Shown: positions 9,158-18,791 of the stretch, piece after piece
Layout: every line of letters begins with the position of its first letter
How positions within the stretch are numbered: position 1 is the stretch's first letter
Origin: [Clostridium] scindens ATCC 35704
GTDB lineage: Bacteria > Bacillota > Clostridia > Lachnospirales > Lachnospiraceae
Assembly (NCBI RefSeq): GCF_004295125.1
Contig: NZ_CP036170.1
Location: 2,854,501 to 2,918,500 of the forward strand
Length of the DNA: 64,000 bases
Direction: 5' to 3'
Notes under the pieces: model-generated
What the model was told of the DNA's origin: nothing
The model's database searches: none
Seen by the model: the letters and a program-made list of their open reading frames with translations, nothing else
Position numbers and translations under genes: made by a program

Positions 9158-12100
9158 ATGTATCTAAAAAGTATAGAGGTGCAAGGATTCAAGTCTTTTG
9201 CACATAAGATAAAATTTGATTTCCATAACGGTATTACTGGGATCGTAGGCCCCAACGGAAGCGGGAAGAGCAACGTCGCCGATGCTGTGAGATGGGTGCT
9301 GGGAGAACAGCGCATCAAGCAGCTTCGGGGCGGAAGCATGCAGGATGTCATCTTTTCTGGAACTGAAAACCGCAAGCCGCTCAGTTATGCGTCGGTTGCG
9401 ATCACCTTGGACAACAGCGACCATCAGCTGCCGATCGATTTTGAGGAAGTCACGGTAGCGCGCAAACTGTACCGGTCAGGGGAGAGCGAGTATCTGATTA
9501 ATGGAAGTGCCTGCCGTCTCAAAGATGTAAATGAACTGTTTTATGATACTGGAATCGGCAAGGAAGGATATTCCATCATCGGCCAGGGACAGATTGATAA
9601 GATATTAAGCGGCAAGCCGGAAGAACGCCGGGAACTTTTTGATGAAGCCGCAGGCATTGTCAAATTCAAGCGGCGCAAGAACATGTCGGTAAAGAAACTG
9701 GAGGAGGAACGCCAGAATCTTCTGCGTGTCAACGACATACTGGCGGAACTGGAAAAGCAGGTTGGACCACTGGAGCGCCAGGCAGAGACAGCCAGGGAAT
9801 ACCTGAAGAAGAAAGAACAATTAAAGACTTACGATATTAACATGTTCCTGCTGGAGACGGACCGTATACAGGACCAGATAAGGCAGATCGACGGAAAACT
9901 TACTGTTACCAGAAGCGAGCTGGAAGCAGCCAGCCAGCAGTATGAGGACATGAAGACAGAGTATGAGGCGGTAGAGGAGCAGGTGGATAGCATTGACGCA
10001 TCTATTGAGAAGGCAAAAAGCCAGTTGAGCGAGACCACCATGCTCAAGCAGCAGTTGGAGAACCAGATCGAGTTGCTCAAAGAGCAGATCCACAGCGCCC
10101 GCATGAATGACGCCCACTATGACCAGCGTGCAAGGGCCATTGATTCCGAGATTGATATCCGGGAGAAGCAGCTGAAAGAGCTGGAAGCCGAGCAGGATGC
10201 AATCCATGCCCAGCTGGAAGAGAAGACGAAGCAAAAAGAGCAGGCCAAGGCCGAACTGATTGAGGTGCAGACCAGGATTGCCACCATTACGGCATCCGTT
10301 GAAAAGAATAAGGGCGATATTATCGAACTGCTGAACAGCCGGGCCTCAACTAAGGCGAAGATTCAGCGGTATGACACGATGCTGGAACAGATCCAGGTGA
10401 GAAAAGCAAGGACGACCCAGCAGATGATTGAAGCCAGGAGCGAGATTCAGGAGCAGGAAGAGCGCCTGGAAGGATTTCAAAAGGAGTTAAAGGAAGTATC
10501 TGCAAAGATCATCGTCCTGTCTGAGGAGAATAGCAAGTATGAAGCGAAGATCCAGGAACTTCAAGCCTTGCTTGCCAGGCAGACAGAACAGTTCCGCATT
10601 GGACAGACCGCGTACCACAGGGAACAGTCAAGGCTGGAATCACTGAAGAATATTACGGAGCGTTATGACGGATATGGCAACAGCATCCGGCGGGTAATGG
10701 ATAACAAGGACAAGGAGCCTGGGCTATTAGGCGTCGTGGCAGATATTATCAAAGTAGACAAGGACTATGAGATTGCCGTGGAGACGGCGCTTGGAGGCAA
10801 CATTCAGAATATCGTCACTTTGGATGAAGAGACTGCAAAACGAATGATCCAGTACTTAAAGAAGAACAAGTACGGACGTGCCACCTTCCTTCCTCTTACT
10901 AGTATCCGCGCAAACGGCGGTATCAGCAGACAGGAGGCGTTAAAAGAGCCGGGCGTCATTGGAGCAGCTAATACGCTTGTCAAAGTGGACGCCAGATATC
11001 AGACCCTGTCAGACTATCTGCTTGGCAGGACGCTGGTGGTAGATCACATCGACCATGGGACGGCCATTGCCAAGAAGTACAATCAGTCGCTAAGGATCGT
11101 GACCCTGGAAGGCGAACTGATTAATCCGGGAGGCTCCATGACCGGAGGCGCATTCAAGAACTCCAGCAACCTGCTTAGCAGGCGGCGGGAGATTGAAGAA
11201 TTCGAAAAGACGGTCAAGCAGCTGAAACGGGAAATGGATGAGATGGAAGCCTCCTCGGAACGCTTGCGGAGGGAACGGGCCGGATATTATGAGAAGATGG
11301 ATGAGATCAGCGGCAAGCTGCAGAGAGATTATGTCATTCAGAATACGGCTAAGATGAATGCCGAACAGGCTTTGGCAAAGATCAAGAATGCTAAAGAGAT
11401 GTCCGAGACGGCGCAGAAGGAAGCAGACGAGCTGGATGCGCAGATTACGGATATCATAGATAACCAGGAATCCATCAATGTAGAACTGGATACATCCGAG
11501 ACGCTGGAACAGGAACTGACCCGGCAGATTGAAGCAGAGCAGGAAGTACTGAATGGAGTACACGAGGAGGAGGCCGGGAAGCTTAAGAGCAATGAGGCGA
11601 TTCATCTGGAATTTGCAAGCTTGGAGCAGAAGTTCACGTTTGTGATGGAGAATACCTCGCGTATCCGGGAAGAGATTGAAAAGTTCCAGTCAGAACTTGC
11701 AGGACTGGAAGAAAGCAAAGGCGGGACATCCAAAGAGATCGAGGATAAAGAAAGCCGGATTGCGGACCTGCGGCAGACGATTGAGGATTCTAAGGATCTG
11801 TTTGCCGAGATTCAGTTGGAGATTGAAAAGTTCAAGCAGGAACGGGAGGACTTGAATCAAAAGCACAAAGTATTCCTACAGAAACGGGAAGACCTGTCGA
11901 AGCATATGTCTGACCTTGACAAGGAAATCTTCCGTCTGGACAGCCAGAAGGAAGGCTACGAGGCAGCCTCGGAGAAGCAGATCAATTACATGTGGGAAGA
12001 ATACGAGATCACATTTAACCGCGCAAGAGAACTGCGGGATACAAACCTTACAGACTTGTCAAAGATGAAGAAGCGCATCCTGGAACTCAAAAGCGAGATC

Positions 12101-12718
12101 AAAGGGCTTGGCAATGTCAACGTCAATGCGATTGAAGAATATAAGAATGTATCTGACCGCTATGAATTCCTGAAAGGCCAGCATGATGACCTGGTGGAGG
12201 CAGAGGCTACCCTGGAGCAGATTATAGAAGAACTAGATATTGCAATGCGCAAGCAGTTCCAGGAGCAATTCCAGCTGATCGCGAAAGAATTCGATACCGT
12301 ATTTAAGGAACTGTTCGGAGGCGGAAAAGGAACGCTGGAACTGATGGAAGATGAGGATATACTGGAAGCGGGCATACGGATCATTGCCCAGCCTCCGGGG
12401 AAGAAACTGCAGAACATGATGCAGCTCTCCGGCGGCGAGAAGGCCTTGACAGCCATTGCCCTGCTTTTTGCGATCCAGAACCTGAAGCCATCGCCGTTCT
12501 GCCTTCTGGACGAGATCGAGGCGGCGCTGGATGACAACAATGTAGGCAGGTTTGCCCAGTATCTGCATAAATTGACGAAAAATACACAGTTTATTGTCAT
12601 CACCCACAGAAGGGGAACCATGACGGCGGCCGACAGGCTATATGGAATCACCATGCAGGAGAAAGGCGTATCCACGCTGGTATCCGTAAGCCTGCTGGAA
12701 GACGAATTAGATCAATAG
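9158..12718 (+). CDS. smc: chromosome segregation protein SMC
   Basis: 1186 residues, full length. SMC with ScpA and ScpB forms the condensin that organises the replicated chromosome. Walker A is GPNGSGKSN near residue 33, then a long coiled coil, a hinge around 500-670 (GLLGVVADIIKVDKDYEIAVETA region), a second coiled coil, the ABC signature LSGGEKALTAIALLFAI near residue 1090 and Walker B FCLLDEIEAALDD near 1115. The order rnc-smc-ftsY is conserved in Firmicutes; scpA and scpB are not in the window. Confidence 0.97.
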   Translation: MYLKSIEVQGFKSFAHKIKFDFHNGITGIVGPNGSGKSNVADAVRWVLGEQRIKQLRGGSMQDVIFSGTENRKPLSYASVAITLDNSDHQLPIDFEEVTVARKLYRSGESEYLINGSACRLKDVNELFYDTGIGKEGYSIIGQGQIDKILSGKPEERRELFDEAAGIVKFKRRKNMSVKKLEEERQNLLRVNDILAELEKQVGPLERQAETAREYLKKKEQLKTYDINMFLLETDRIQDQIRQIDGKLTVTRSELEAASQQYEDMKTEYEAVEEQVDSIDASIEKAKSQLSETTMLKQQLENQIELLKEQIHSARMNDAHYDQRARAIDSEIDIREKQLKELEAEQDAIHAQLEEKTKQKEQAKAELIEVQTRIATITASVEKNKGDIIELLNSRASTKAKIQRYDTMLEQIQVRKARTTQQMIEARSEIQEQEERLEGFQKELKEVSAKIIVLSEENSKYEAKIQELQALLARQTEQFRIGQTAYHREQSRLESLKNITERYDGYGNSIRRVMDNKDKEPGLLGVVADIIKVDKDYEIAVETALGGNIQNIVTLDEETAKRMIQYLKKNKYGRATFLPLTSIRANGGISRQEALKEPGVIGAANTLVKVDARYQTLSDYLLGRTLVVDHIDHGTAIAKKYNQSLRIVTLEGELINPGGSMTGGAFKNSSNLLSRRREIEEFEKTVKQLKREMDEMEASSERLRRERAGYYEKMDEISGKLQRDYVIQNTAKMNAEQALAKIKNAKEMSETAQKEADELDAQITDIIDNQESINVELDTSETLEQELTRQIEAEQEVLNGVHEEEAGKLKSNEAIHLEFASLEQKFTFVMENTSRIREEIEKFQSELAGLEESKGGTSKEIEDKESRIADLRQTIEDSKDLFAEIQLEIEKFKQEREDLNQKHKVFLQKREDLSKHMSDLDKEIFRLDSQKEGYEAASEKQINYMWEEYEITFNRARELRDTNLTDLSKMKKRILELKSEIKGLGNVNVNAIEEYKNVSDRYEFLKGQHDDLVEAEATLEQIIEELDIAMRKQFQEQFQLIAKEFDTVFKELFGGGKGTLELMEDEDILEAGIRIIAQPPGKKLQNMMQLSGGEKALTAIALLFAIQNLKPSPFCLLDEIEAALDDNNVGRFAQYLHKLTKNTQFIVITHRRGTMTAADRLYGITMQEKGVSTLVSVSLLEDELDQ

Positions 12719-12727
12719 GAGGACTAT

Positions 12728-13672
12728 ATGGCAGAAGAACAGAAAGAAAGCATGGGCTTTTTCAAGCGCCTGGTGTCTGGCCTTGGAAAGACCAGGGATA
12801 ATATCGTATCAGGCATCGACAGCATTTTCAGCGGCTTTTCCCATATTGACGATGATTTTTATGAGGAACTGGAAGAAGTGCTGATTATGGGGGATCTGGG
12901 AGTTACCGCGACCTATGATATCCTGGAAGACCTGAAGGCTAAGGTAAAAGAGCAGCATATCAAAGAGCCATCTCAGTGCAGGCAGCTTTTGATTGACAGC
13001 ATCAAAGAACAGATGGACGTAGGAGAGACAGCCTACGAATTTGAAGATCAGACATCCGTAGTGATGGTGATTGGCGTCAACGGCGTAGGCAAGACCACCA
13101 CCATTGGCAAGCTGGCTGGAAAACTGCGGGCACAGAATAAGAAGGTAGTACTGGCGGCGGCAGACACTTTCCGCGCTGCTGCGGGAGAGCAGTTAAAGGA
13201 ATGGGCTAACCGGGCCCAGGCTGACCTGATCGGAGGACAGGAAGGATCCGACCCGGCATCCGTGGTCTACGACGCGGTGGCCGCCGCCAAGGCAAGGCAT
13301 GCGGACGTGCTGCTGTGCGATACGGCGGGACGGCTTCACAATAAGAAGAACTTGATGGAAGAATTGAAGAAGATGAACCGTATCATTGACCGGGAATATC
13401 CGGAGGCCTTCCGGGAGACCCTGGTGGTGCTGGATGCTACCACGGGACAGAATGCCCTGCAACAGGCCAGGGAATTCAATGAAGTTGCAGATATTACGGG
13501 AATCATACTGACCAAGATGGACGGAACGGCCAAAGGAGGAATCGCGGTTGCCATACAGGCTGAACTGGGAATTCCGGTAAAATATATCGGCGTAGGGGAG
13601 ACCATCGAAGATTTACAGAAATTTGATGCAGACACTTTTGTCAATGCACTTTTTCAGACAAGCATAGAGTAA
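12728..13672 (+). CDS. ftsY: signal recognition particle receptor FtsY
   Basis: 314 residues. FtsY is the membrane-associated SRP receptor GTPase that pairs with Ffh to deliver ribosomes to SecYEG. A four-helix N domain (about 1-105) precedes the G domain: GVNGVGKTTTIGKL (G1), DTFRAAAGEQL (insertion box), LLCDTAGRLHNKKNLMEEL (G3) and TKMDGTAKGG (G4/closing loop). The acidic A domain of proteobacterial FtsY is absent, as usual in Firmicutes. Starts nine bases after smc with AGGAGG. Confidence 0.96.
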   Translation: MAEEQKESMGFFKRLVSGLGKTRDNIVSGIDSIFSGFSHIDDDFYEELEEVLIMGDLGVTATYDILEDLKAKVKEQHIKEPSQCRQLLIDSIKEQMDVGETAYEFEDQTSVVMVIGVNGVGKTTTIGKLAGKLRAQNKKVVLAAADTFRAAAGEQLKEWANRAQADLIGGQEGSDPASVVYDAVAAAKARHADVLLCDTAGRLHNKKNLMEELKKMNRIIDREYPEAFRETLVVLDATTGQNALQQAREFNEVADITGIILTKMDGTAKGGIAVAIQAELGIPVKYIGVGETIEDLQKFDADTFVNALFQTSIE

Positions 13673-13714
13673 TGATAACCCAGCCAAACCGAGAGAGAAA
13701 GAGAGGGAATTGCA

Positions 13715-14929
13715 ATGTTAACATTGGACAAATTTGAACAGGCAAGTGAAATTGTAAAAAAGGTAACCACCCCTACAAAACTGGTCTACAGCGAATATTT
13801 AAGCAGCCAGTCTGGCGGAAAAGTATACCTGAAGCCGGAGAATATGCAGTATACCGGGGCATACAAGGTGCGCGGGGCATATTACAAGATCAGTACAATG
13901 AGCGAGGAAGAACGGGAGAAGGGGTTGATTACCGCATCCGCAGGCAACCATGCCCAGGGCGTGGCATACGCTGCCCAGAAGTTTGGATGCAAGGCAACCA
14001 TCGTTATGCCCACGATCACGCCTCTGATCAAAGTGAACCGTACCAAGAGTTACGGGGCAGATGTCGTGCTTCACGGCGATGTCTATGATGATGCCTGCGC
14101 GCATGCGATCCGGCTGGCAGAGGAGAACGGCTATACGTTCGTCCATCCGTTTGACGACCTGGATATCGCTACCGGCCAGGGAACCATCGCTATGGAGATC
14201 GTGCAGGAACTTCCTACGGTGGATTACATACTAGTACCAATCGGCGGCGGCGGACTCGTCACCGGCGTGTCTACCCTGGCAAAGATGCTGAATCCAAAGA
14301 TCCAGGTGATCGGCGTGGAGCCGGCAGCGGCGGCCAGCATGACGGCGGCTATCAAGGCCGGAGGGCCTGTAACGCTGGATAGCGCCAATACGATCGCAGA
14401 CGGAACTGCAGTAAAGCGCGTAGGAGAAACCATCTTCCCATACGCCCAGAAGAACATTGACCGTATTCTGACGGTGGAAGATGATGAACTGATCGGCGCT
14501 TTTCTCGATATGGTAGAGAACCATAAGATGATCGTAGAGAATTCAGGACTTCTTACGGTTGCGGCGTTAAAGCAGCTGGATCTGAAGGGAAAGAAGGCAG
14601 TGTCCGTACTAAGCGGCGGCAACATGGATGTGATTACCATGTCTTCCATCGTACAGCATGGCCTGATCCAGAGAGACAGGATCTTCTCCGTATCCGTACT
14701 GCTTCCGGATAAGCCGGGCGAGCTGGTGAGAGTTGCGGCAACGATAGCCAACGCCCAGGGCAACGTCATCAAGCTGGATCATAACCAGTTTGTAAGCACC
14801 AACCGTAATGCGGCTGTGGAACTGCGTATTACGATGGAGGCATTTGGAACCGAGCATAAGCATGAGATTATGAAAGCGCTGGAGGATGAAGGATTCCGTC
14901 CTCGCGAAATCGGCGCTAAGCTTTATTAA
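13715..14929 (+). CDS. ilvA: threonine ammonia-lyase with ACT domain
   Basis: 404 residues. PLP-dependent fold-type II enzyme that deaminates threonine to 2-oxobutyrate. The PLP lysine is in GAYKVRGA near residue 48, the substrate loop SAGNHAQGVAYAA near 72, and the phosphate-binding GGGGLVTG near 175. Residues from about 325 form a single C-terminal ACT-like domain (VSVLLPDKPGELVRVAATIA). One ACT-like domain rather than two fits the catabolic/TdcB-type clostridial form as well as the biosynthetic one, so the symbol is by general family. A GAGAGG site precedes the ATG. Confidence 0.88.
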   Translation: MLTLDKFEQASEIVKKVTTPTKLVYSEYLSSQSGGKVYLKPENMQYTGAYKVRGAYYKISTMSEEEREKGLITASAGNHAQGVAYAAQKFGCKATIVMPTITPLIKVNRTKSYGADVVLHGDVYDDACAHAIRLAEENGYTFVHPFDDLDIATGQGTIAMEIVQELPTVDYILVPIGGGGLVTGVSTLAKMLNPKIQVIGVEPAAAASMTAAIKAGGPVTLDSANTIADGTAVKRVGETIFPYAQKNIDRILTVEDDELIGAFLDMVENHKMIVENSGLLTVAALKQLDLKGKKAVSVLSGGNMDVITMSSIVQHGLIQRDRIFSVSVLLPDKPGELVRVAATIANAQGNVIKLDHNQFVSTNRNAAVELRITMEAFGTEHKHEIMKALEDEGFRPREIGAKLY

Positions 14930-14931
14930 AA

Positions 14932-15048
14932 ATGGCGCCTGAAAATTTAGCGATTCTTATCATAGGCGGTCTGGGAGCCTTACTGCTGGTGATCGGAATC
15001 GCTATAGCGGCGGTCCCAAAAATAAGATCCGTCATTGTACAAAGATGA
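14932..15048 (+). CDS. possible 38-residue membrane peptide
   Basis: Two bases after ilvA an ATG opens 38 codons, MAPENLAILIIGG..., with one strong hydrophobic segment (about residues 6-28) and a basic end (KIRSVIVQR). The composition is convincing for a single-pass peptide, but no Shine-Dalgarno sequence precedes it and no family is recognised. It may be translated by coupling to ilvA or may be chance. Confidence 0.3.
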   Translation: MAPENLAILIIGGLGALLLVIGIAIAAVPKIRSVIVQR

Positions 15049-15135
15049 CAGCCGAGCGGGTGATATTTTCCTTCCTAATCGCTTTTTTAATTGCATCATG
15101 AATTATCTGCTATCATGCAGAAAAACAGCGGGTTT

Positions 15136-15153
15136 GTCGGTTAAAACCGATTT
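15136..15153 (+). terminator. possible ilvA terminator
   Basis: TCGGTT AA AACCGA is followed by TTTTT. The stem is short with a tiny loop, so it may be weak. Confidence 0.45.
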
Positions 15154-15175
15154 TTAATCCCTCTTACATACGAGA

Positions 15176-15233
15176 AGAGCATTCCTGCAGCAATTTTGGC
15201 TTTCAATACCAAGTTTCCTTGCAGGAATGCTCT
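15176..15233. terminator. long-loop inverted repeat at the end of the MFS gene
   Basis: AGAGCATTCCTGCA at 15176-15189 is perfectly complementary to 15220-15233, enclosing 30 bases. It lies between convergent ilvA and the MFS gene, where a terminator is expected, but neither side has a long T tract. Confidence 0.5.
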
Positions 15234-15275
15234 CTTTGTCTCATTTCAGGTGTACATGGAATTCATTAACAGGAT

Positions 15276-16703
15276 TTATGCTGCTTTTGCCTGGGCATTC
15301 ATCTGTTTTCTTACTACTAAGAGAACAATTGCCAGCCCAACGATACTTACCAATGCTGAAATCAAGAATACCGAATTAACGCCAGCTGCAATATTAGATA
15401 CGCTCTGCGGATCTGCTTTTGTATTGATATCATAGGCGATACCAAATACAGCCGCCGCAATCAATCCGGACAATGAGTTTACAAAGTTTACCAGAGAAGT
15501 CCCAACGCCCAGTTCCTTCTGCTCCAGCGTTGCCTGTGCTGCAGGGGTGATAGAAACTGCCCGGAAGCTCTCTGCGATACCTGTGATGGCGATCGCCACA
15601 AAATAAATCATAACAGAAGTATTCGTTGTCGTAAATCCAAGTACGGCAAGCGGCACGCCAACAAGCAACGTCGCAATCACCATGGATTTCCATACATTTT
15701 GCGCTTTCTTACCAACCCATGCGCCGGCAATCAGCGGCAGGACTATTGTAATGATAGTGCGAGGCATCTGAAGAGCACCAGATACCGCGGTTGAACTACC
15801 GATCACTTTTTGCACTGCCAGAGGTGCAAAAGTATTCATTGCATTCATATAGAAATAGCAGATGAATCCGACAACTAACAATGAGATATAATTTTTATTT
15901 TTGAACAAATGCATTGGTATAACTGGCTCCTGAGATTTGTTCTCAACTTTCACAAATATAAACACAGCAATGATCCCGATGATAAATCCTACGATGATTT
16001 TCACATCTCCCCAACCGATTCTAGGACCATAATTAAGGGCAAGCAGGATACCGGATAATGCGATTGTAAGAGCTACGATACCAGGAACATCTACATTTAC
16101 TTTGCCTTCCTGCTTCTTATTTGGAAGATTCATTCCAATCAAGAGAACGCCGATAATTAACGGAATCGCTGGGAACATAATCGCAATATTCAAGAATCCC
16201 ATATCTGTTAAAATACCGGCGATAATACTTCCCACGAAGCCACCAACTGCAATAGAACTGGATAGCAGGCCCATCGCTTTTGGAACATCCTTTGGTTCAT
16301 TAATCTCACGAACGAGAATATATGGCGCTGCGGTAAAGGCTCCCTGTGCGGCTCCAAGAAGAAGCCGTAAGATCATAAACGGTATCAGTGCTCGGACGAA
16401 GCCCATTCCGATACCGCAGACAGCACAGATTGTCCCAGAGATAATTACGATATTCCTTCTACCCAGTAAATCTCCTAGTTTCCCTCCAATGGGCGTCATA
16501 ATCGCAAGACCAAGGGAAGAAAAGATGGTAAGTAATGAGAAATAGTTCATGGCATTCATCTCTTCCAAAACTGGTGCCTGCAAGGTTGCAAGGCTCAAGC
16601 CGAACATTGCGATAGAGAGCATCAGACAAATACATCCTAGTTGTACCATATTTTTCTTCGCTTTCGGCAATGGAATTGCTACATTAGTTTGTACATCAGA
16701 CAT
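15276..16703 (-). CDS. MFS transporter, DHA2-like drug/solute exporter
   Basis: 475 residues with about 12-14 hydrophobic segments. The N-terminal half holds the MFS motif A form GGKLGDLLGRRNIV near residue 72, and the helix 5 region reads GFVGSIIAGIL near 155. This resembles the DHA2 (EmrB/QacA-like) group, so proton-coupled export is likely; the substrate is unknown. The start at 16703 has GAGGAGA upstream. It is transcribed away from the PrpR-like regulator at 17213, which probably controls it. Confidence 0.8.
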   Translation of the reverse strand: MSDVQTNVAIPLPKAKKNMVQLGCICLMLSIAMFGLSLATLQAPVLEEMNAMNYFSLLTIFSSLGLAIMTPIGGKLGDLLGRRNIVIISGTICAVCGIGMGFVRALIPFMILRLLLGAAQGAFTAAPYILVREINEPKDVPKAMGLLSSSIAVGGFVGSIIAGILTDMGFLNIAIMFPAIPLIIGVLLIGMNLPNKKQEGKVNVDVPGIVALTIALSGILLALNYGPRIGWGDVKIIVGFIIGIIAVFIFVKVENKSQEPVIPMHLFKNKNYISLLVVGFICYFYMNAMNTFAPLAVQKVIGSSTAVSGALQMPRTIITIVLPLIAGAWVGKKAQNVWKSMVIATLLVGVPLAVLGFTTTNTSVMIYFVAIAITGIAESFRAVSITPAAQATLEQKELGVGTSLVNFVNSLSGLIAAAVFGIAYDINTKADPQSVSNIAAGVNSVFLISALVSIVGLAIVLLVVRKQMNAQAKAA

Positions 16704-16748
16704 AATATTTTTCTCCTCATTCCTGAATTTTTTTCTATTGATGGTTCT

Positions 16749-16955
16749 TTAACCACTGGGTTGCGCAGTGCGCCAGACAGGATACTTCAATTGGGCATAC
16801 TTCTTCATTGAACTGTACCTTTGGGTTATGAGTATTGTGCTCTCCTCGTTCATCCGTATAGCCTGCACACAGATAAGAGGAGCTACTTCTGAGGTCATCT
16901 CAATTTCCACAGAACCTCCATACACAGCTGCCGTCTTCACTGCCACTTTTTTCAT
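16749..16955 (-). pseudogene. 68-codon reading frame, possible gene remnant, coupled to an 11-codon leader
   Basis: Reading frame between the regulator and the MFS gene, same direction as the MFS gene. Its own ATG has no binding site; instead TAAGGAGGAGCAT precedes another ATG at 16987 that opens 11 codons and ends at 16952, its TGA overlapping this ATG as ATGA. So either translation is coupled or one frame has shifted. The segment TAAVYGG...EVAPLICVQA loosely follows the GG...RPQM.TVRPG pattern of electron-transfer flavoprotein alpha (EtfA/FixB) proteins, which would make it a stub of such a gene. Weak match, no firm family. Confidence 0.3.
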
Positions 16956-16987
16956 ATAGGTTCCGTTGCTTTTTCGAAATAATTCAT

Positions 16988-17212
16988 ATGCTCCTCCTTA
17001 TTTTTTTTAGTACACTGTTTATACTTTTGTTAATTATAGAATATTTAAAGAACAGTAATACACTTAGAATATTACAATATTCATTTTTTGACGTCAATAA
17101 TATTCAGATAACTTTTGAAACTAAATCAATAATTTTGTAACATTTGACGATTTTGGAAGAAGAGAATTGATTTTCAGAATACTTTAGGTTAAGATAGACA
17201 AGGGGTGATATA
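16988..17212. promoter_or_regulatory. AT-rich divergent regulatory region
   Basis: This very AT-rich stretch separates the MFS side from the regulator. It contains an inverted repeat GAATATT AC AATATTC at 17067-17082 and a further AATATTCA at about 17110, which are candidates for the binding site of the neighbouring regulator. GGGGTGATATA precedes the regulator ATG. Confidence 0.4.
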
Positions 17213-18532
17213 ATGAAGACTAGAATAATAGTAATTACCAGCCATTTCCTGCATAATCCCATTCGGGAAATCCTTTCCCGCATTAAGGCAGACTGTGAAA
17301 TTAAATTGGTAACTTATGATAATTTCACCAATATTCCAGAGGTATATGATACTTATGCCGCTGATGCTGATGCCTTTCTTATAAGTGGTAAAATCGCTAT
17401 GTATGCAATAAAGGCAGTGGAGCACGAGATTATGCGACCCATGGTTTCTCTGGATATTGATCTTGCAGGACTTTACAAAAGCATTTTGGATTTGCTGCTT
17501 GAGAATCGGAATCAGGATCTGAAACGAGTTGTTCTTGATTTTTTAATTCCAATTGGAAATGAGATTACTGCGGATGCATTTCTAAAAGAACTTGGAATTC
17601 GTCCGATTTCTCCTCTTATTGAAAGATGGATTAATTCACTTGACAGCGCACAGATTCAGGCAATCGAAGAGCAGACCATCCAGAAGGCCATTCATCTGTG
17701 GAACCAGGATGCCATCGACCTGGTAATCTGTCAATACAGTAATATTATACCTGCATTGGAGGAACATGGAATTGCTTACTTTTATCCCTATCCGTCAGAT
17801 ATCCGACTGGAAGGACTGATTGAAGAACTTCTTTGTAAAGTAGAATTGGAGCATATGCATGCAAATCTTCCGGTTGTCATCAATGCAGTTCCTTATGATT
17901 CTGAACTGTGCAACTCAGATAATCTAAGTCTGATCGATCGCTATATTAAGGAATTTCTCAGGAAAAACTTGATGGAATGTACTTCCTATAAAAGCAAGGA
18001 TCACTGTTCTGCCATAACCACCGTACAGATGATGGATCATCTTACGGGGAGATGCAGAAAATGCAAACTCAGCATCTATCTGGAAGCAAAACTTGGCTTC
18101 AAAGTTGCTGTCGGATACGGTATTGGAATCAATCTTGATATGGCTATTAAAAATGCGCTCTCTGCCAGCAAAGAAGCAATATTTGCCGGAGGTAGTTTTA
18201 TCATGAACGAAAAAGGGGATTTGATCGGATCTCTCTGCTCCGATAATCCGACGATCATGGAGAAACATTATATTCAAGAGGTGGGTGCTATCGCAAAAAA
18301 ATGCAGCCTTTCCACTATTACTGTCAGGAAGGTGATTGCATGCATGAAGATGAATGAATCAGATACAATTACAACGCAGGAACTGGCCAGTCGTTTGGGA
18401 GGAACCATACGCAACGCCAACCGGATTCTCCATAATATGGAGAAAGGTGGTGTTGCCAGAATTGCTTATGCACGGACAACCAACACGAAAGGGCGTCCAA
18501 CGAAAGTTTATGAGTTGCATCTTGACCTGTAG
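17213..18532 (+). CDS. PrpR-like sensory transcriptional regulator
   Basis: 439 residues. The N-terminal half (about 1-190) looks like the PrpR N-terminal sensory fold, with DAFLISGKIAMYAIKA near residue 62 matching the family's isolated-substrate pocket region. The middle (about 230-350) holds CRKCKLSIYLEAKLGFKVAVGYGIG then AIKNALSASKEA, resembling a degenerate GGDEF/cyclohydrolase III-like domain. The C-terminus (about 375-435) is a winged helix (TTQELASRLGGTIRNANRILHNMEKGGVARI). No sigma-54 AAA domain is present. Divergent from the MFS exporter, hence its likely regulator; the ligand is unknown. Confidence 0.65.
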   Translation: MKTRIIVITSHFLHNPIREILSRIKADCEIKLVTYDNFTNIPEVYDTYAADADAFLISGKIAMYAIKAVEHEIMRPMVSLDIDLAGLYKSILDLLLENRNQDLKRVVLDFLIPIGNEITADAFLKELGIRPISPLIERWINSLDSAQIQAIEEQTIQKAIHLWNQDAIDLVICQYSNIIPALEEHGIAYFYPYPSDIRLEGLIEELLCKVELEHMHANLPVVINAVPYDSELCNSDNLSLIDRYIKEFLRKNLMECTSYKSKDHCSAITTVQMMDHLTGRCRKCKLSIYLEAKLGFKVAVGYGIGINLDMAIKNALSASKEAIFAGGSFIMNEKGDLIGSLCSDNPTIMEKHYIQEVGAIAKKCSLSTITVRKVIACMKMNESDTITTQELASRLGGTIRNANRILHNMEKGGVARIAYARTTNTKGRPTKVYELHLDL

Positions 18533-18592
18533 AAGATATTTTTTGTGACGACATAATCTAGTTAAAAAAAGGGCCTCTTTTTCGGGAAAGTT

Positions 18593-18634
18593 ATAATGGG
18601 CAGTGTGATTCGCTGGAATCACACTGCCCATTAT
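18593..18634. repeat. perfect 18-bp inverted repeat
   Basis: The arms 18593-18610 and 18617-18634 are perfect reverse complements around the loop CGCTGG; the left arm begins ATAATGGGCAGTG. It follows the regulator gene by 60 bp. There is no T tract on either side, so it is an unusually strong hairpin that is not a standard terminator. An A-run/T-run mini hairpin (AAAAAGGGCCTCTTTTT) lies just before it at about 18566. Confidence 0.7.
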
Positions 18635-18701
18635 GGCAAATAAGCAGGATCATATTTTAGCAACAACGGATTAGAAATCCCTGTATTTTTTCATCCAGAT
18701 A

Positions 18702-18730
18702 TTGACAAAAAGTGTATAATTGTATACAAT
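18702..18730 (+). promoter_or_regulatory. sigma-A promoter of the citrate synthase operon
   Basis: TTGACA at 18702-18707 and TACAAT at 18725-18730 with a 17-bp spacer. The -10 element lies inside the palindrome at 18713-18736, so a bound regulator would block RNA polymerase. Confidence 0.8.
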
Positions 18731-18736
18731 TATACA
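18713..18736. promoter_or_regulatory. 24-bp palindromic operator, probably for the GntR regulator
   Basis: TGTATAATTGTA is followed directly by its exact reverse complement, giving a perfect 24-bp palindrome whose centre is TTGTATACAA. That centre fits the operator form known for FCD-type GntR proteins (TNGTNNNACNA). The gntR gene is the second gene of the same operon, so negative autoregulation is the simplest reading. Confidence 0.7.
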
Positions 18737-18791
18737 TATTGAGTTTAATGCTTTACTATAACATAATGCCTATAAAGGAGAGAGAAAGAAA

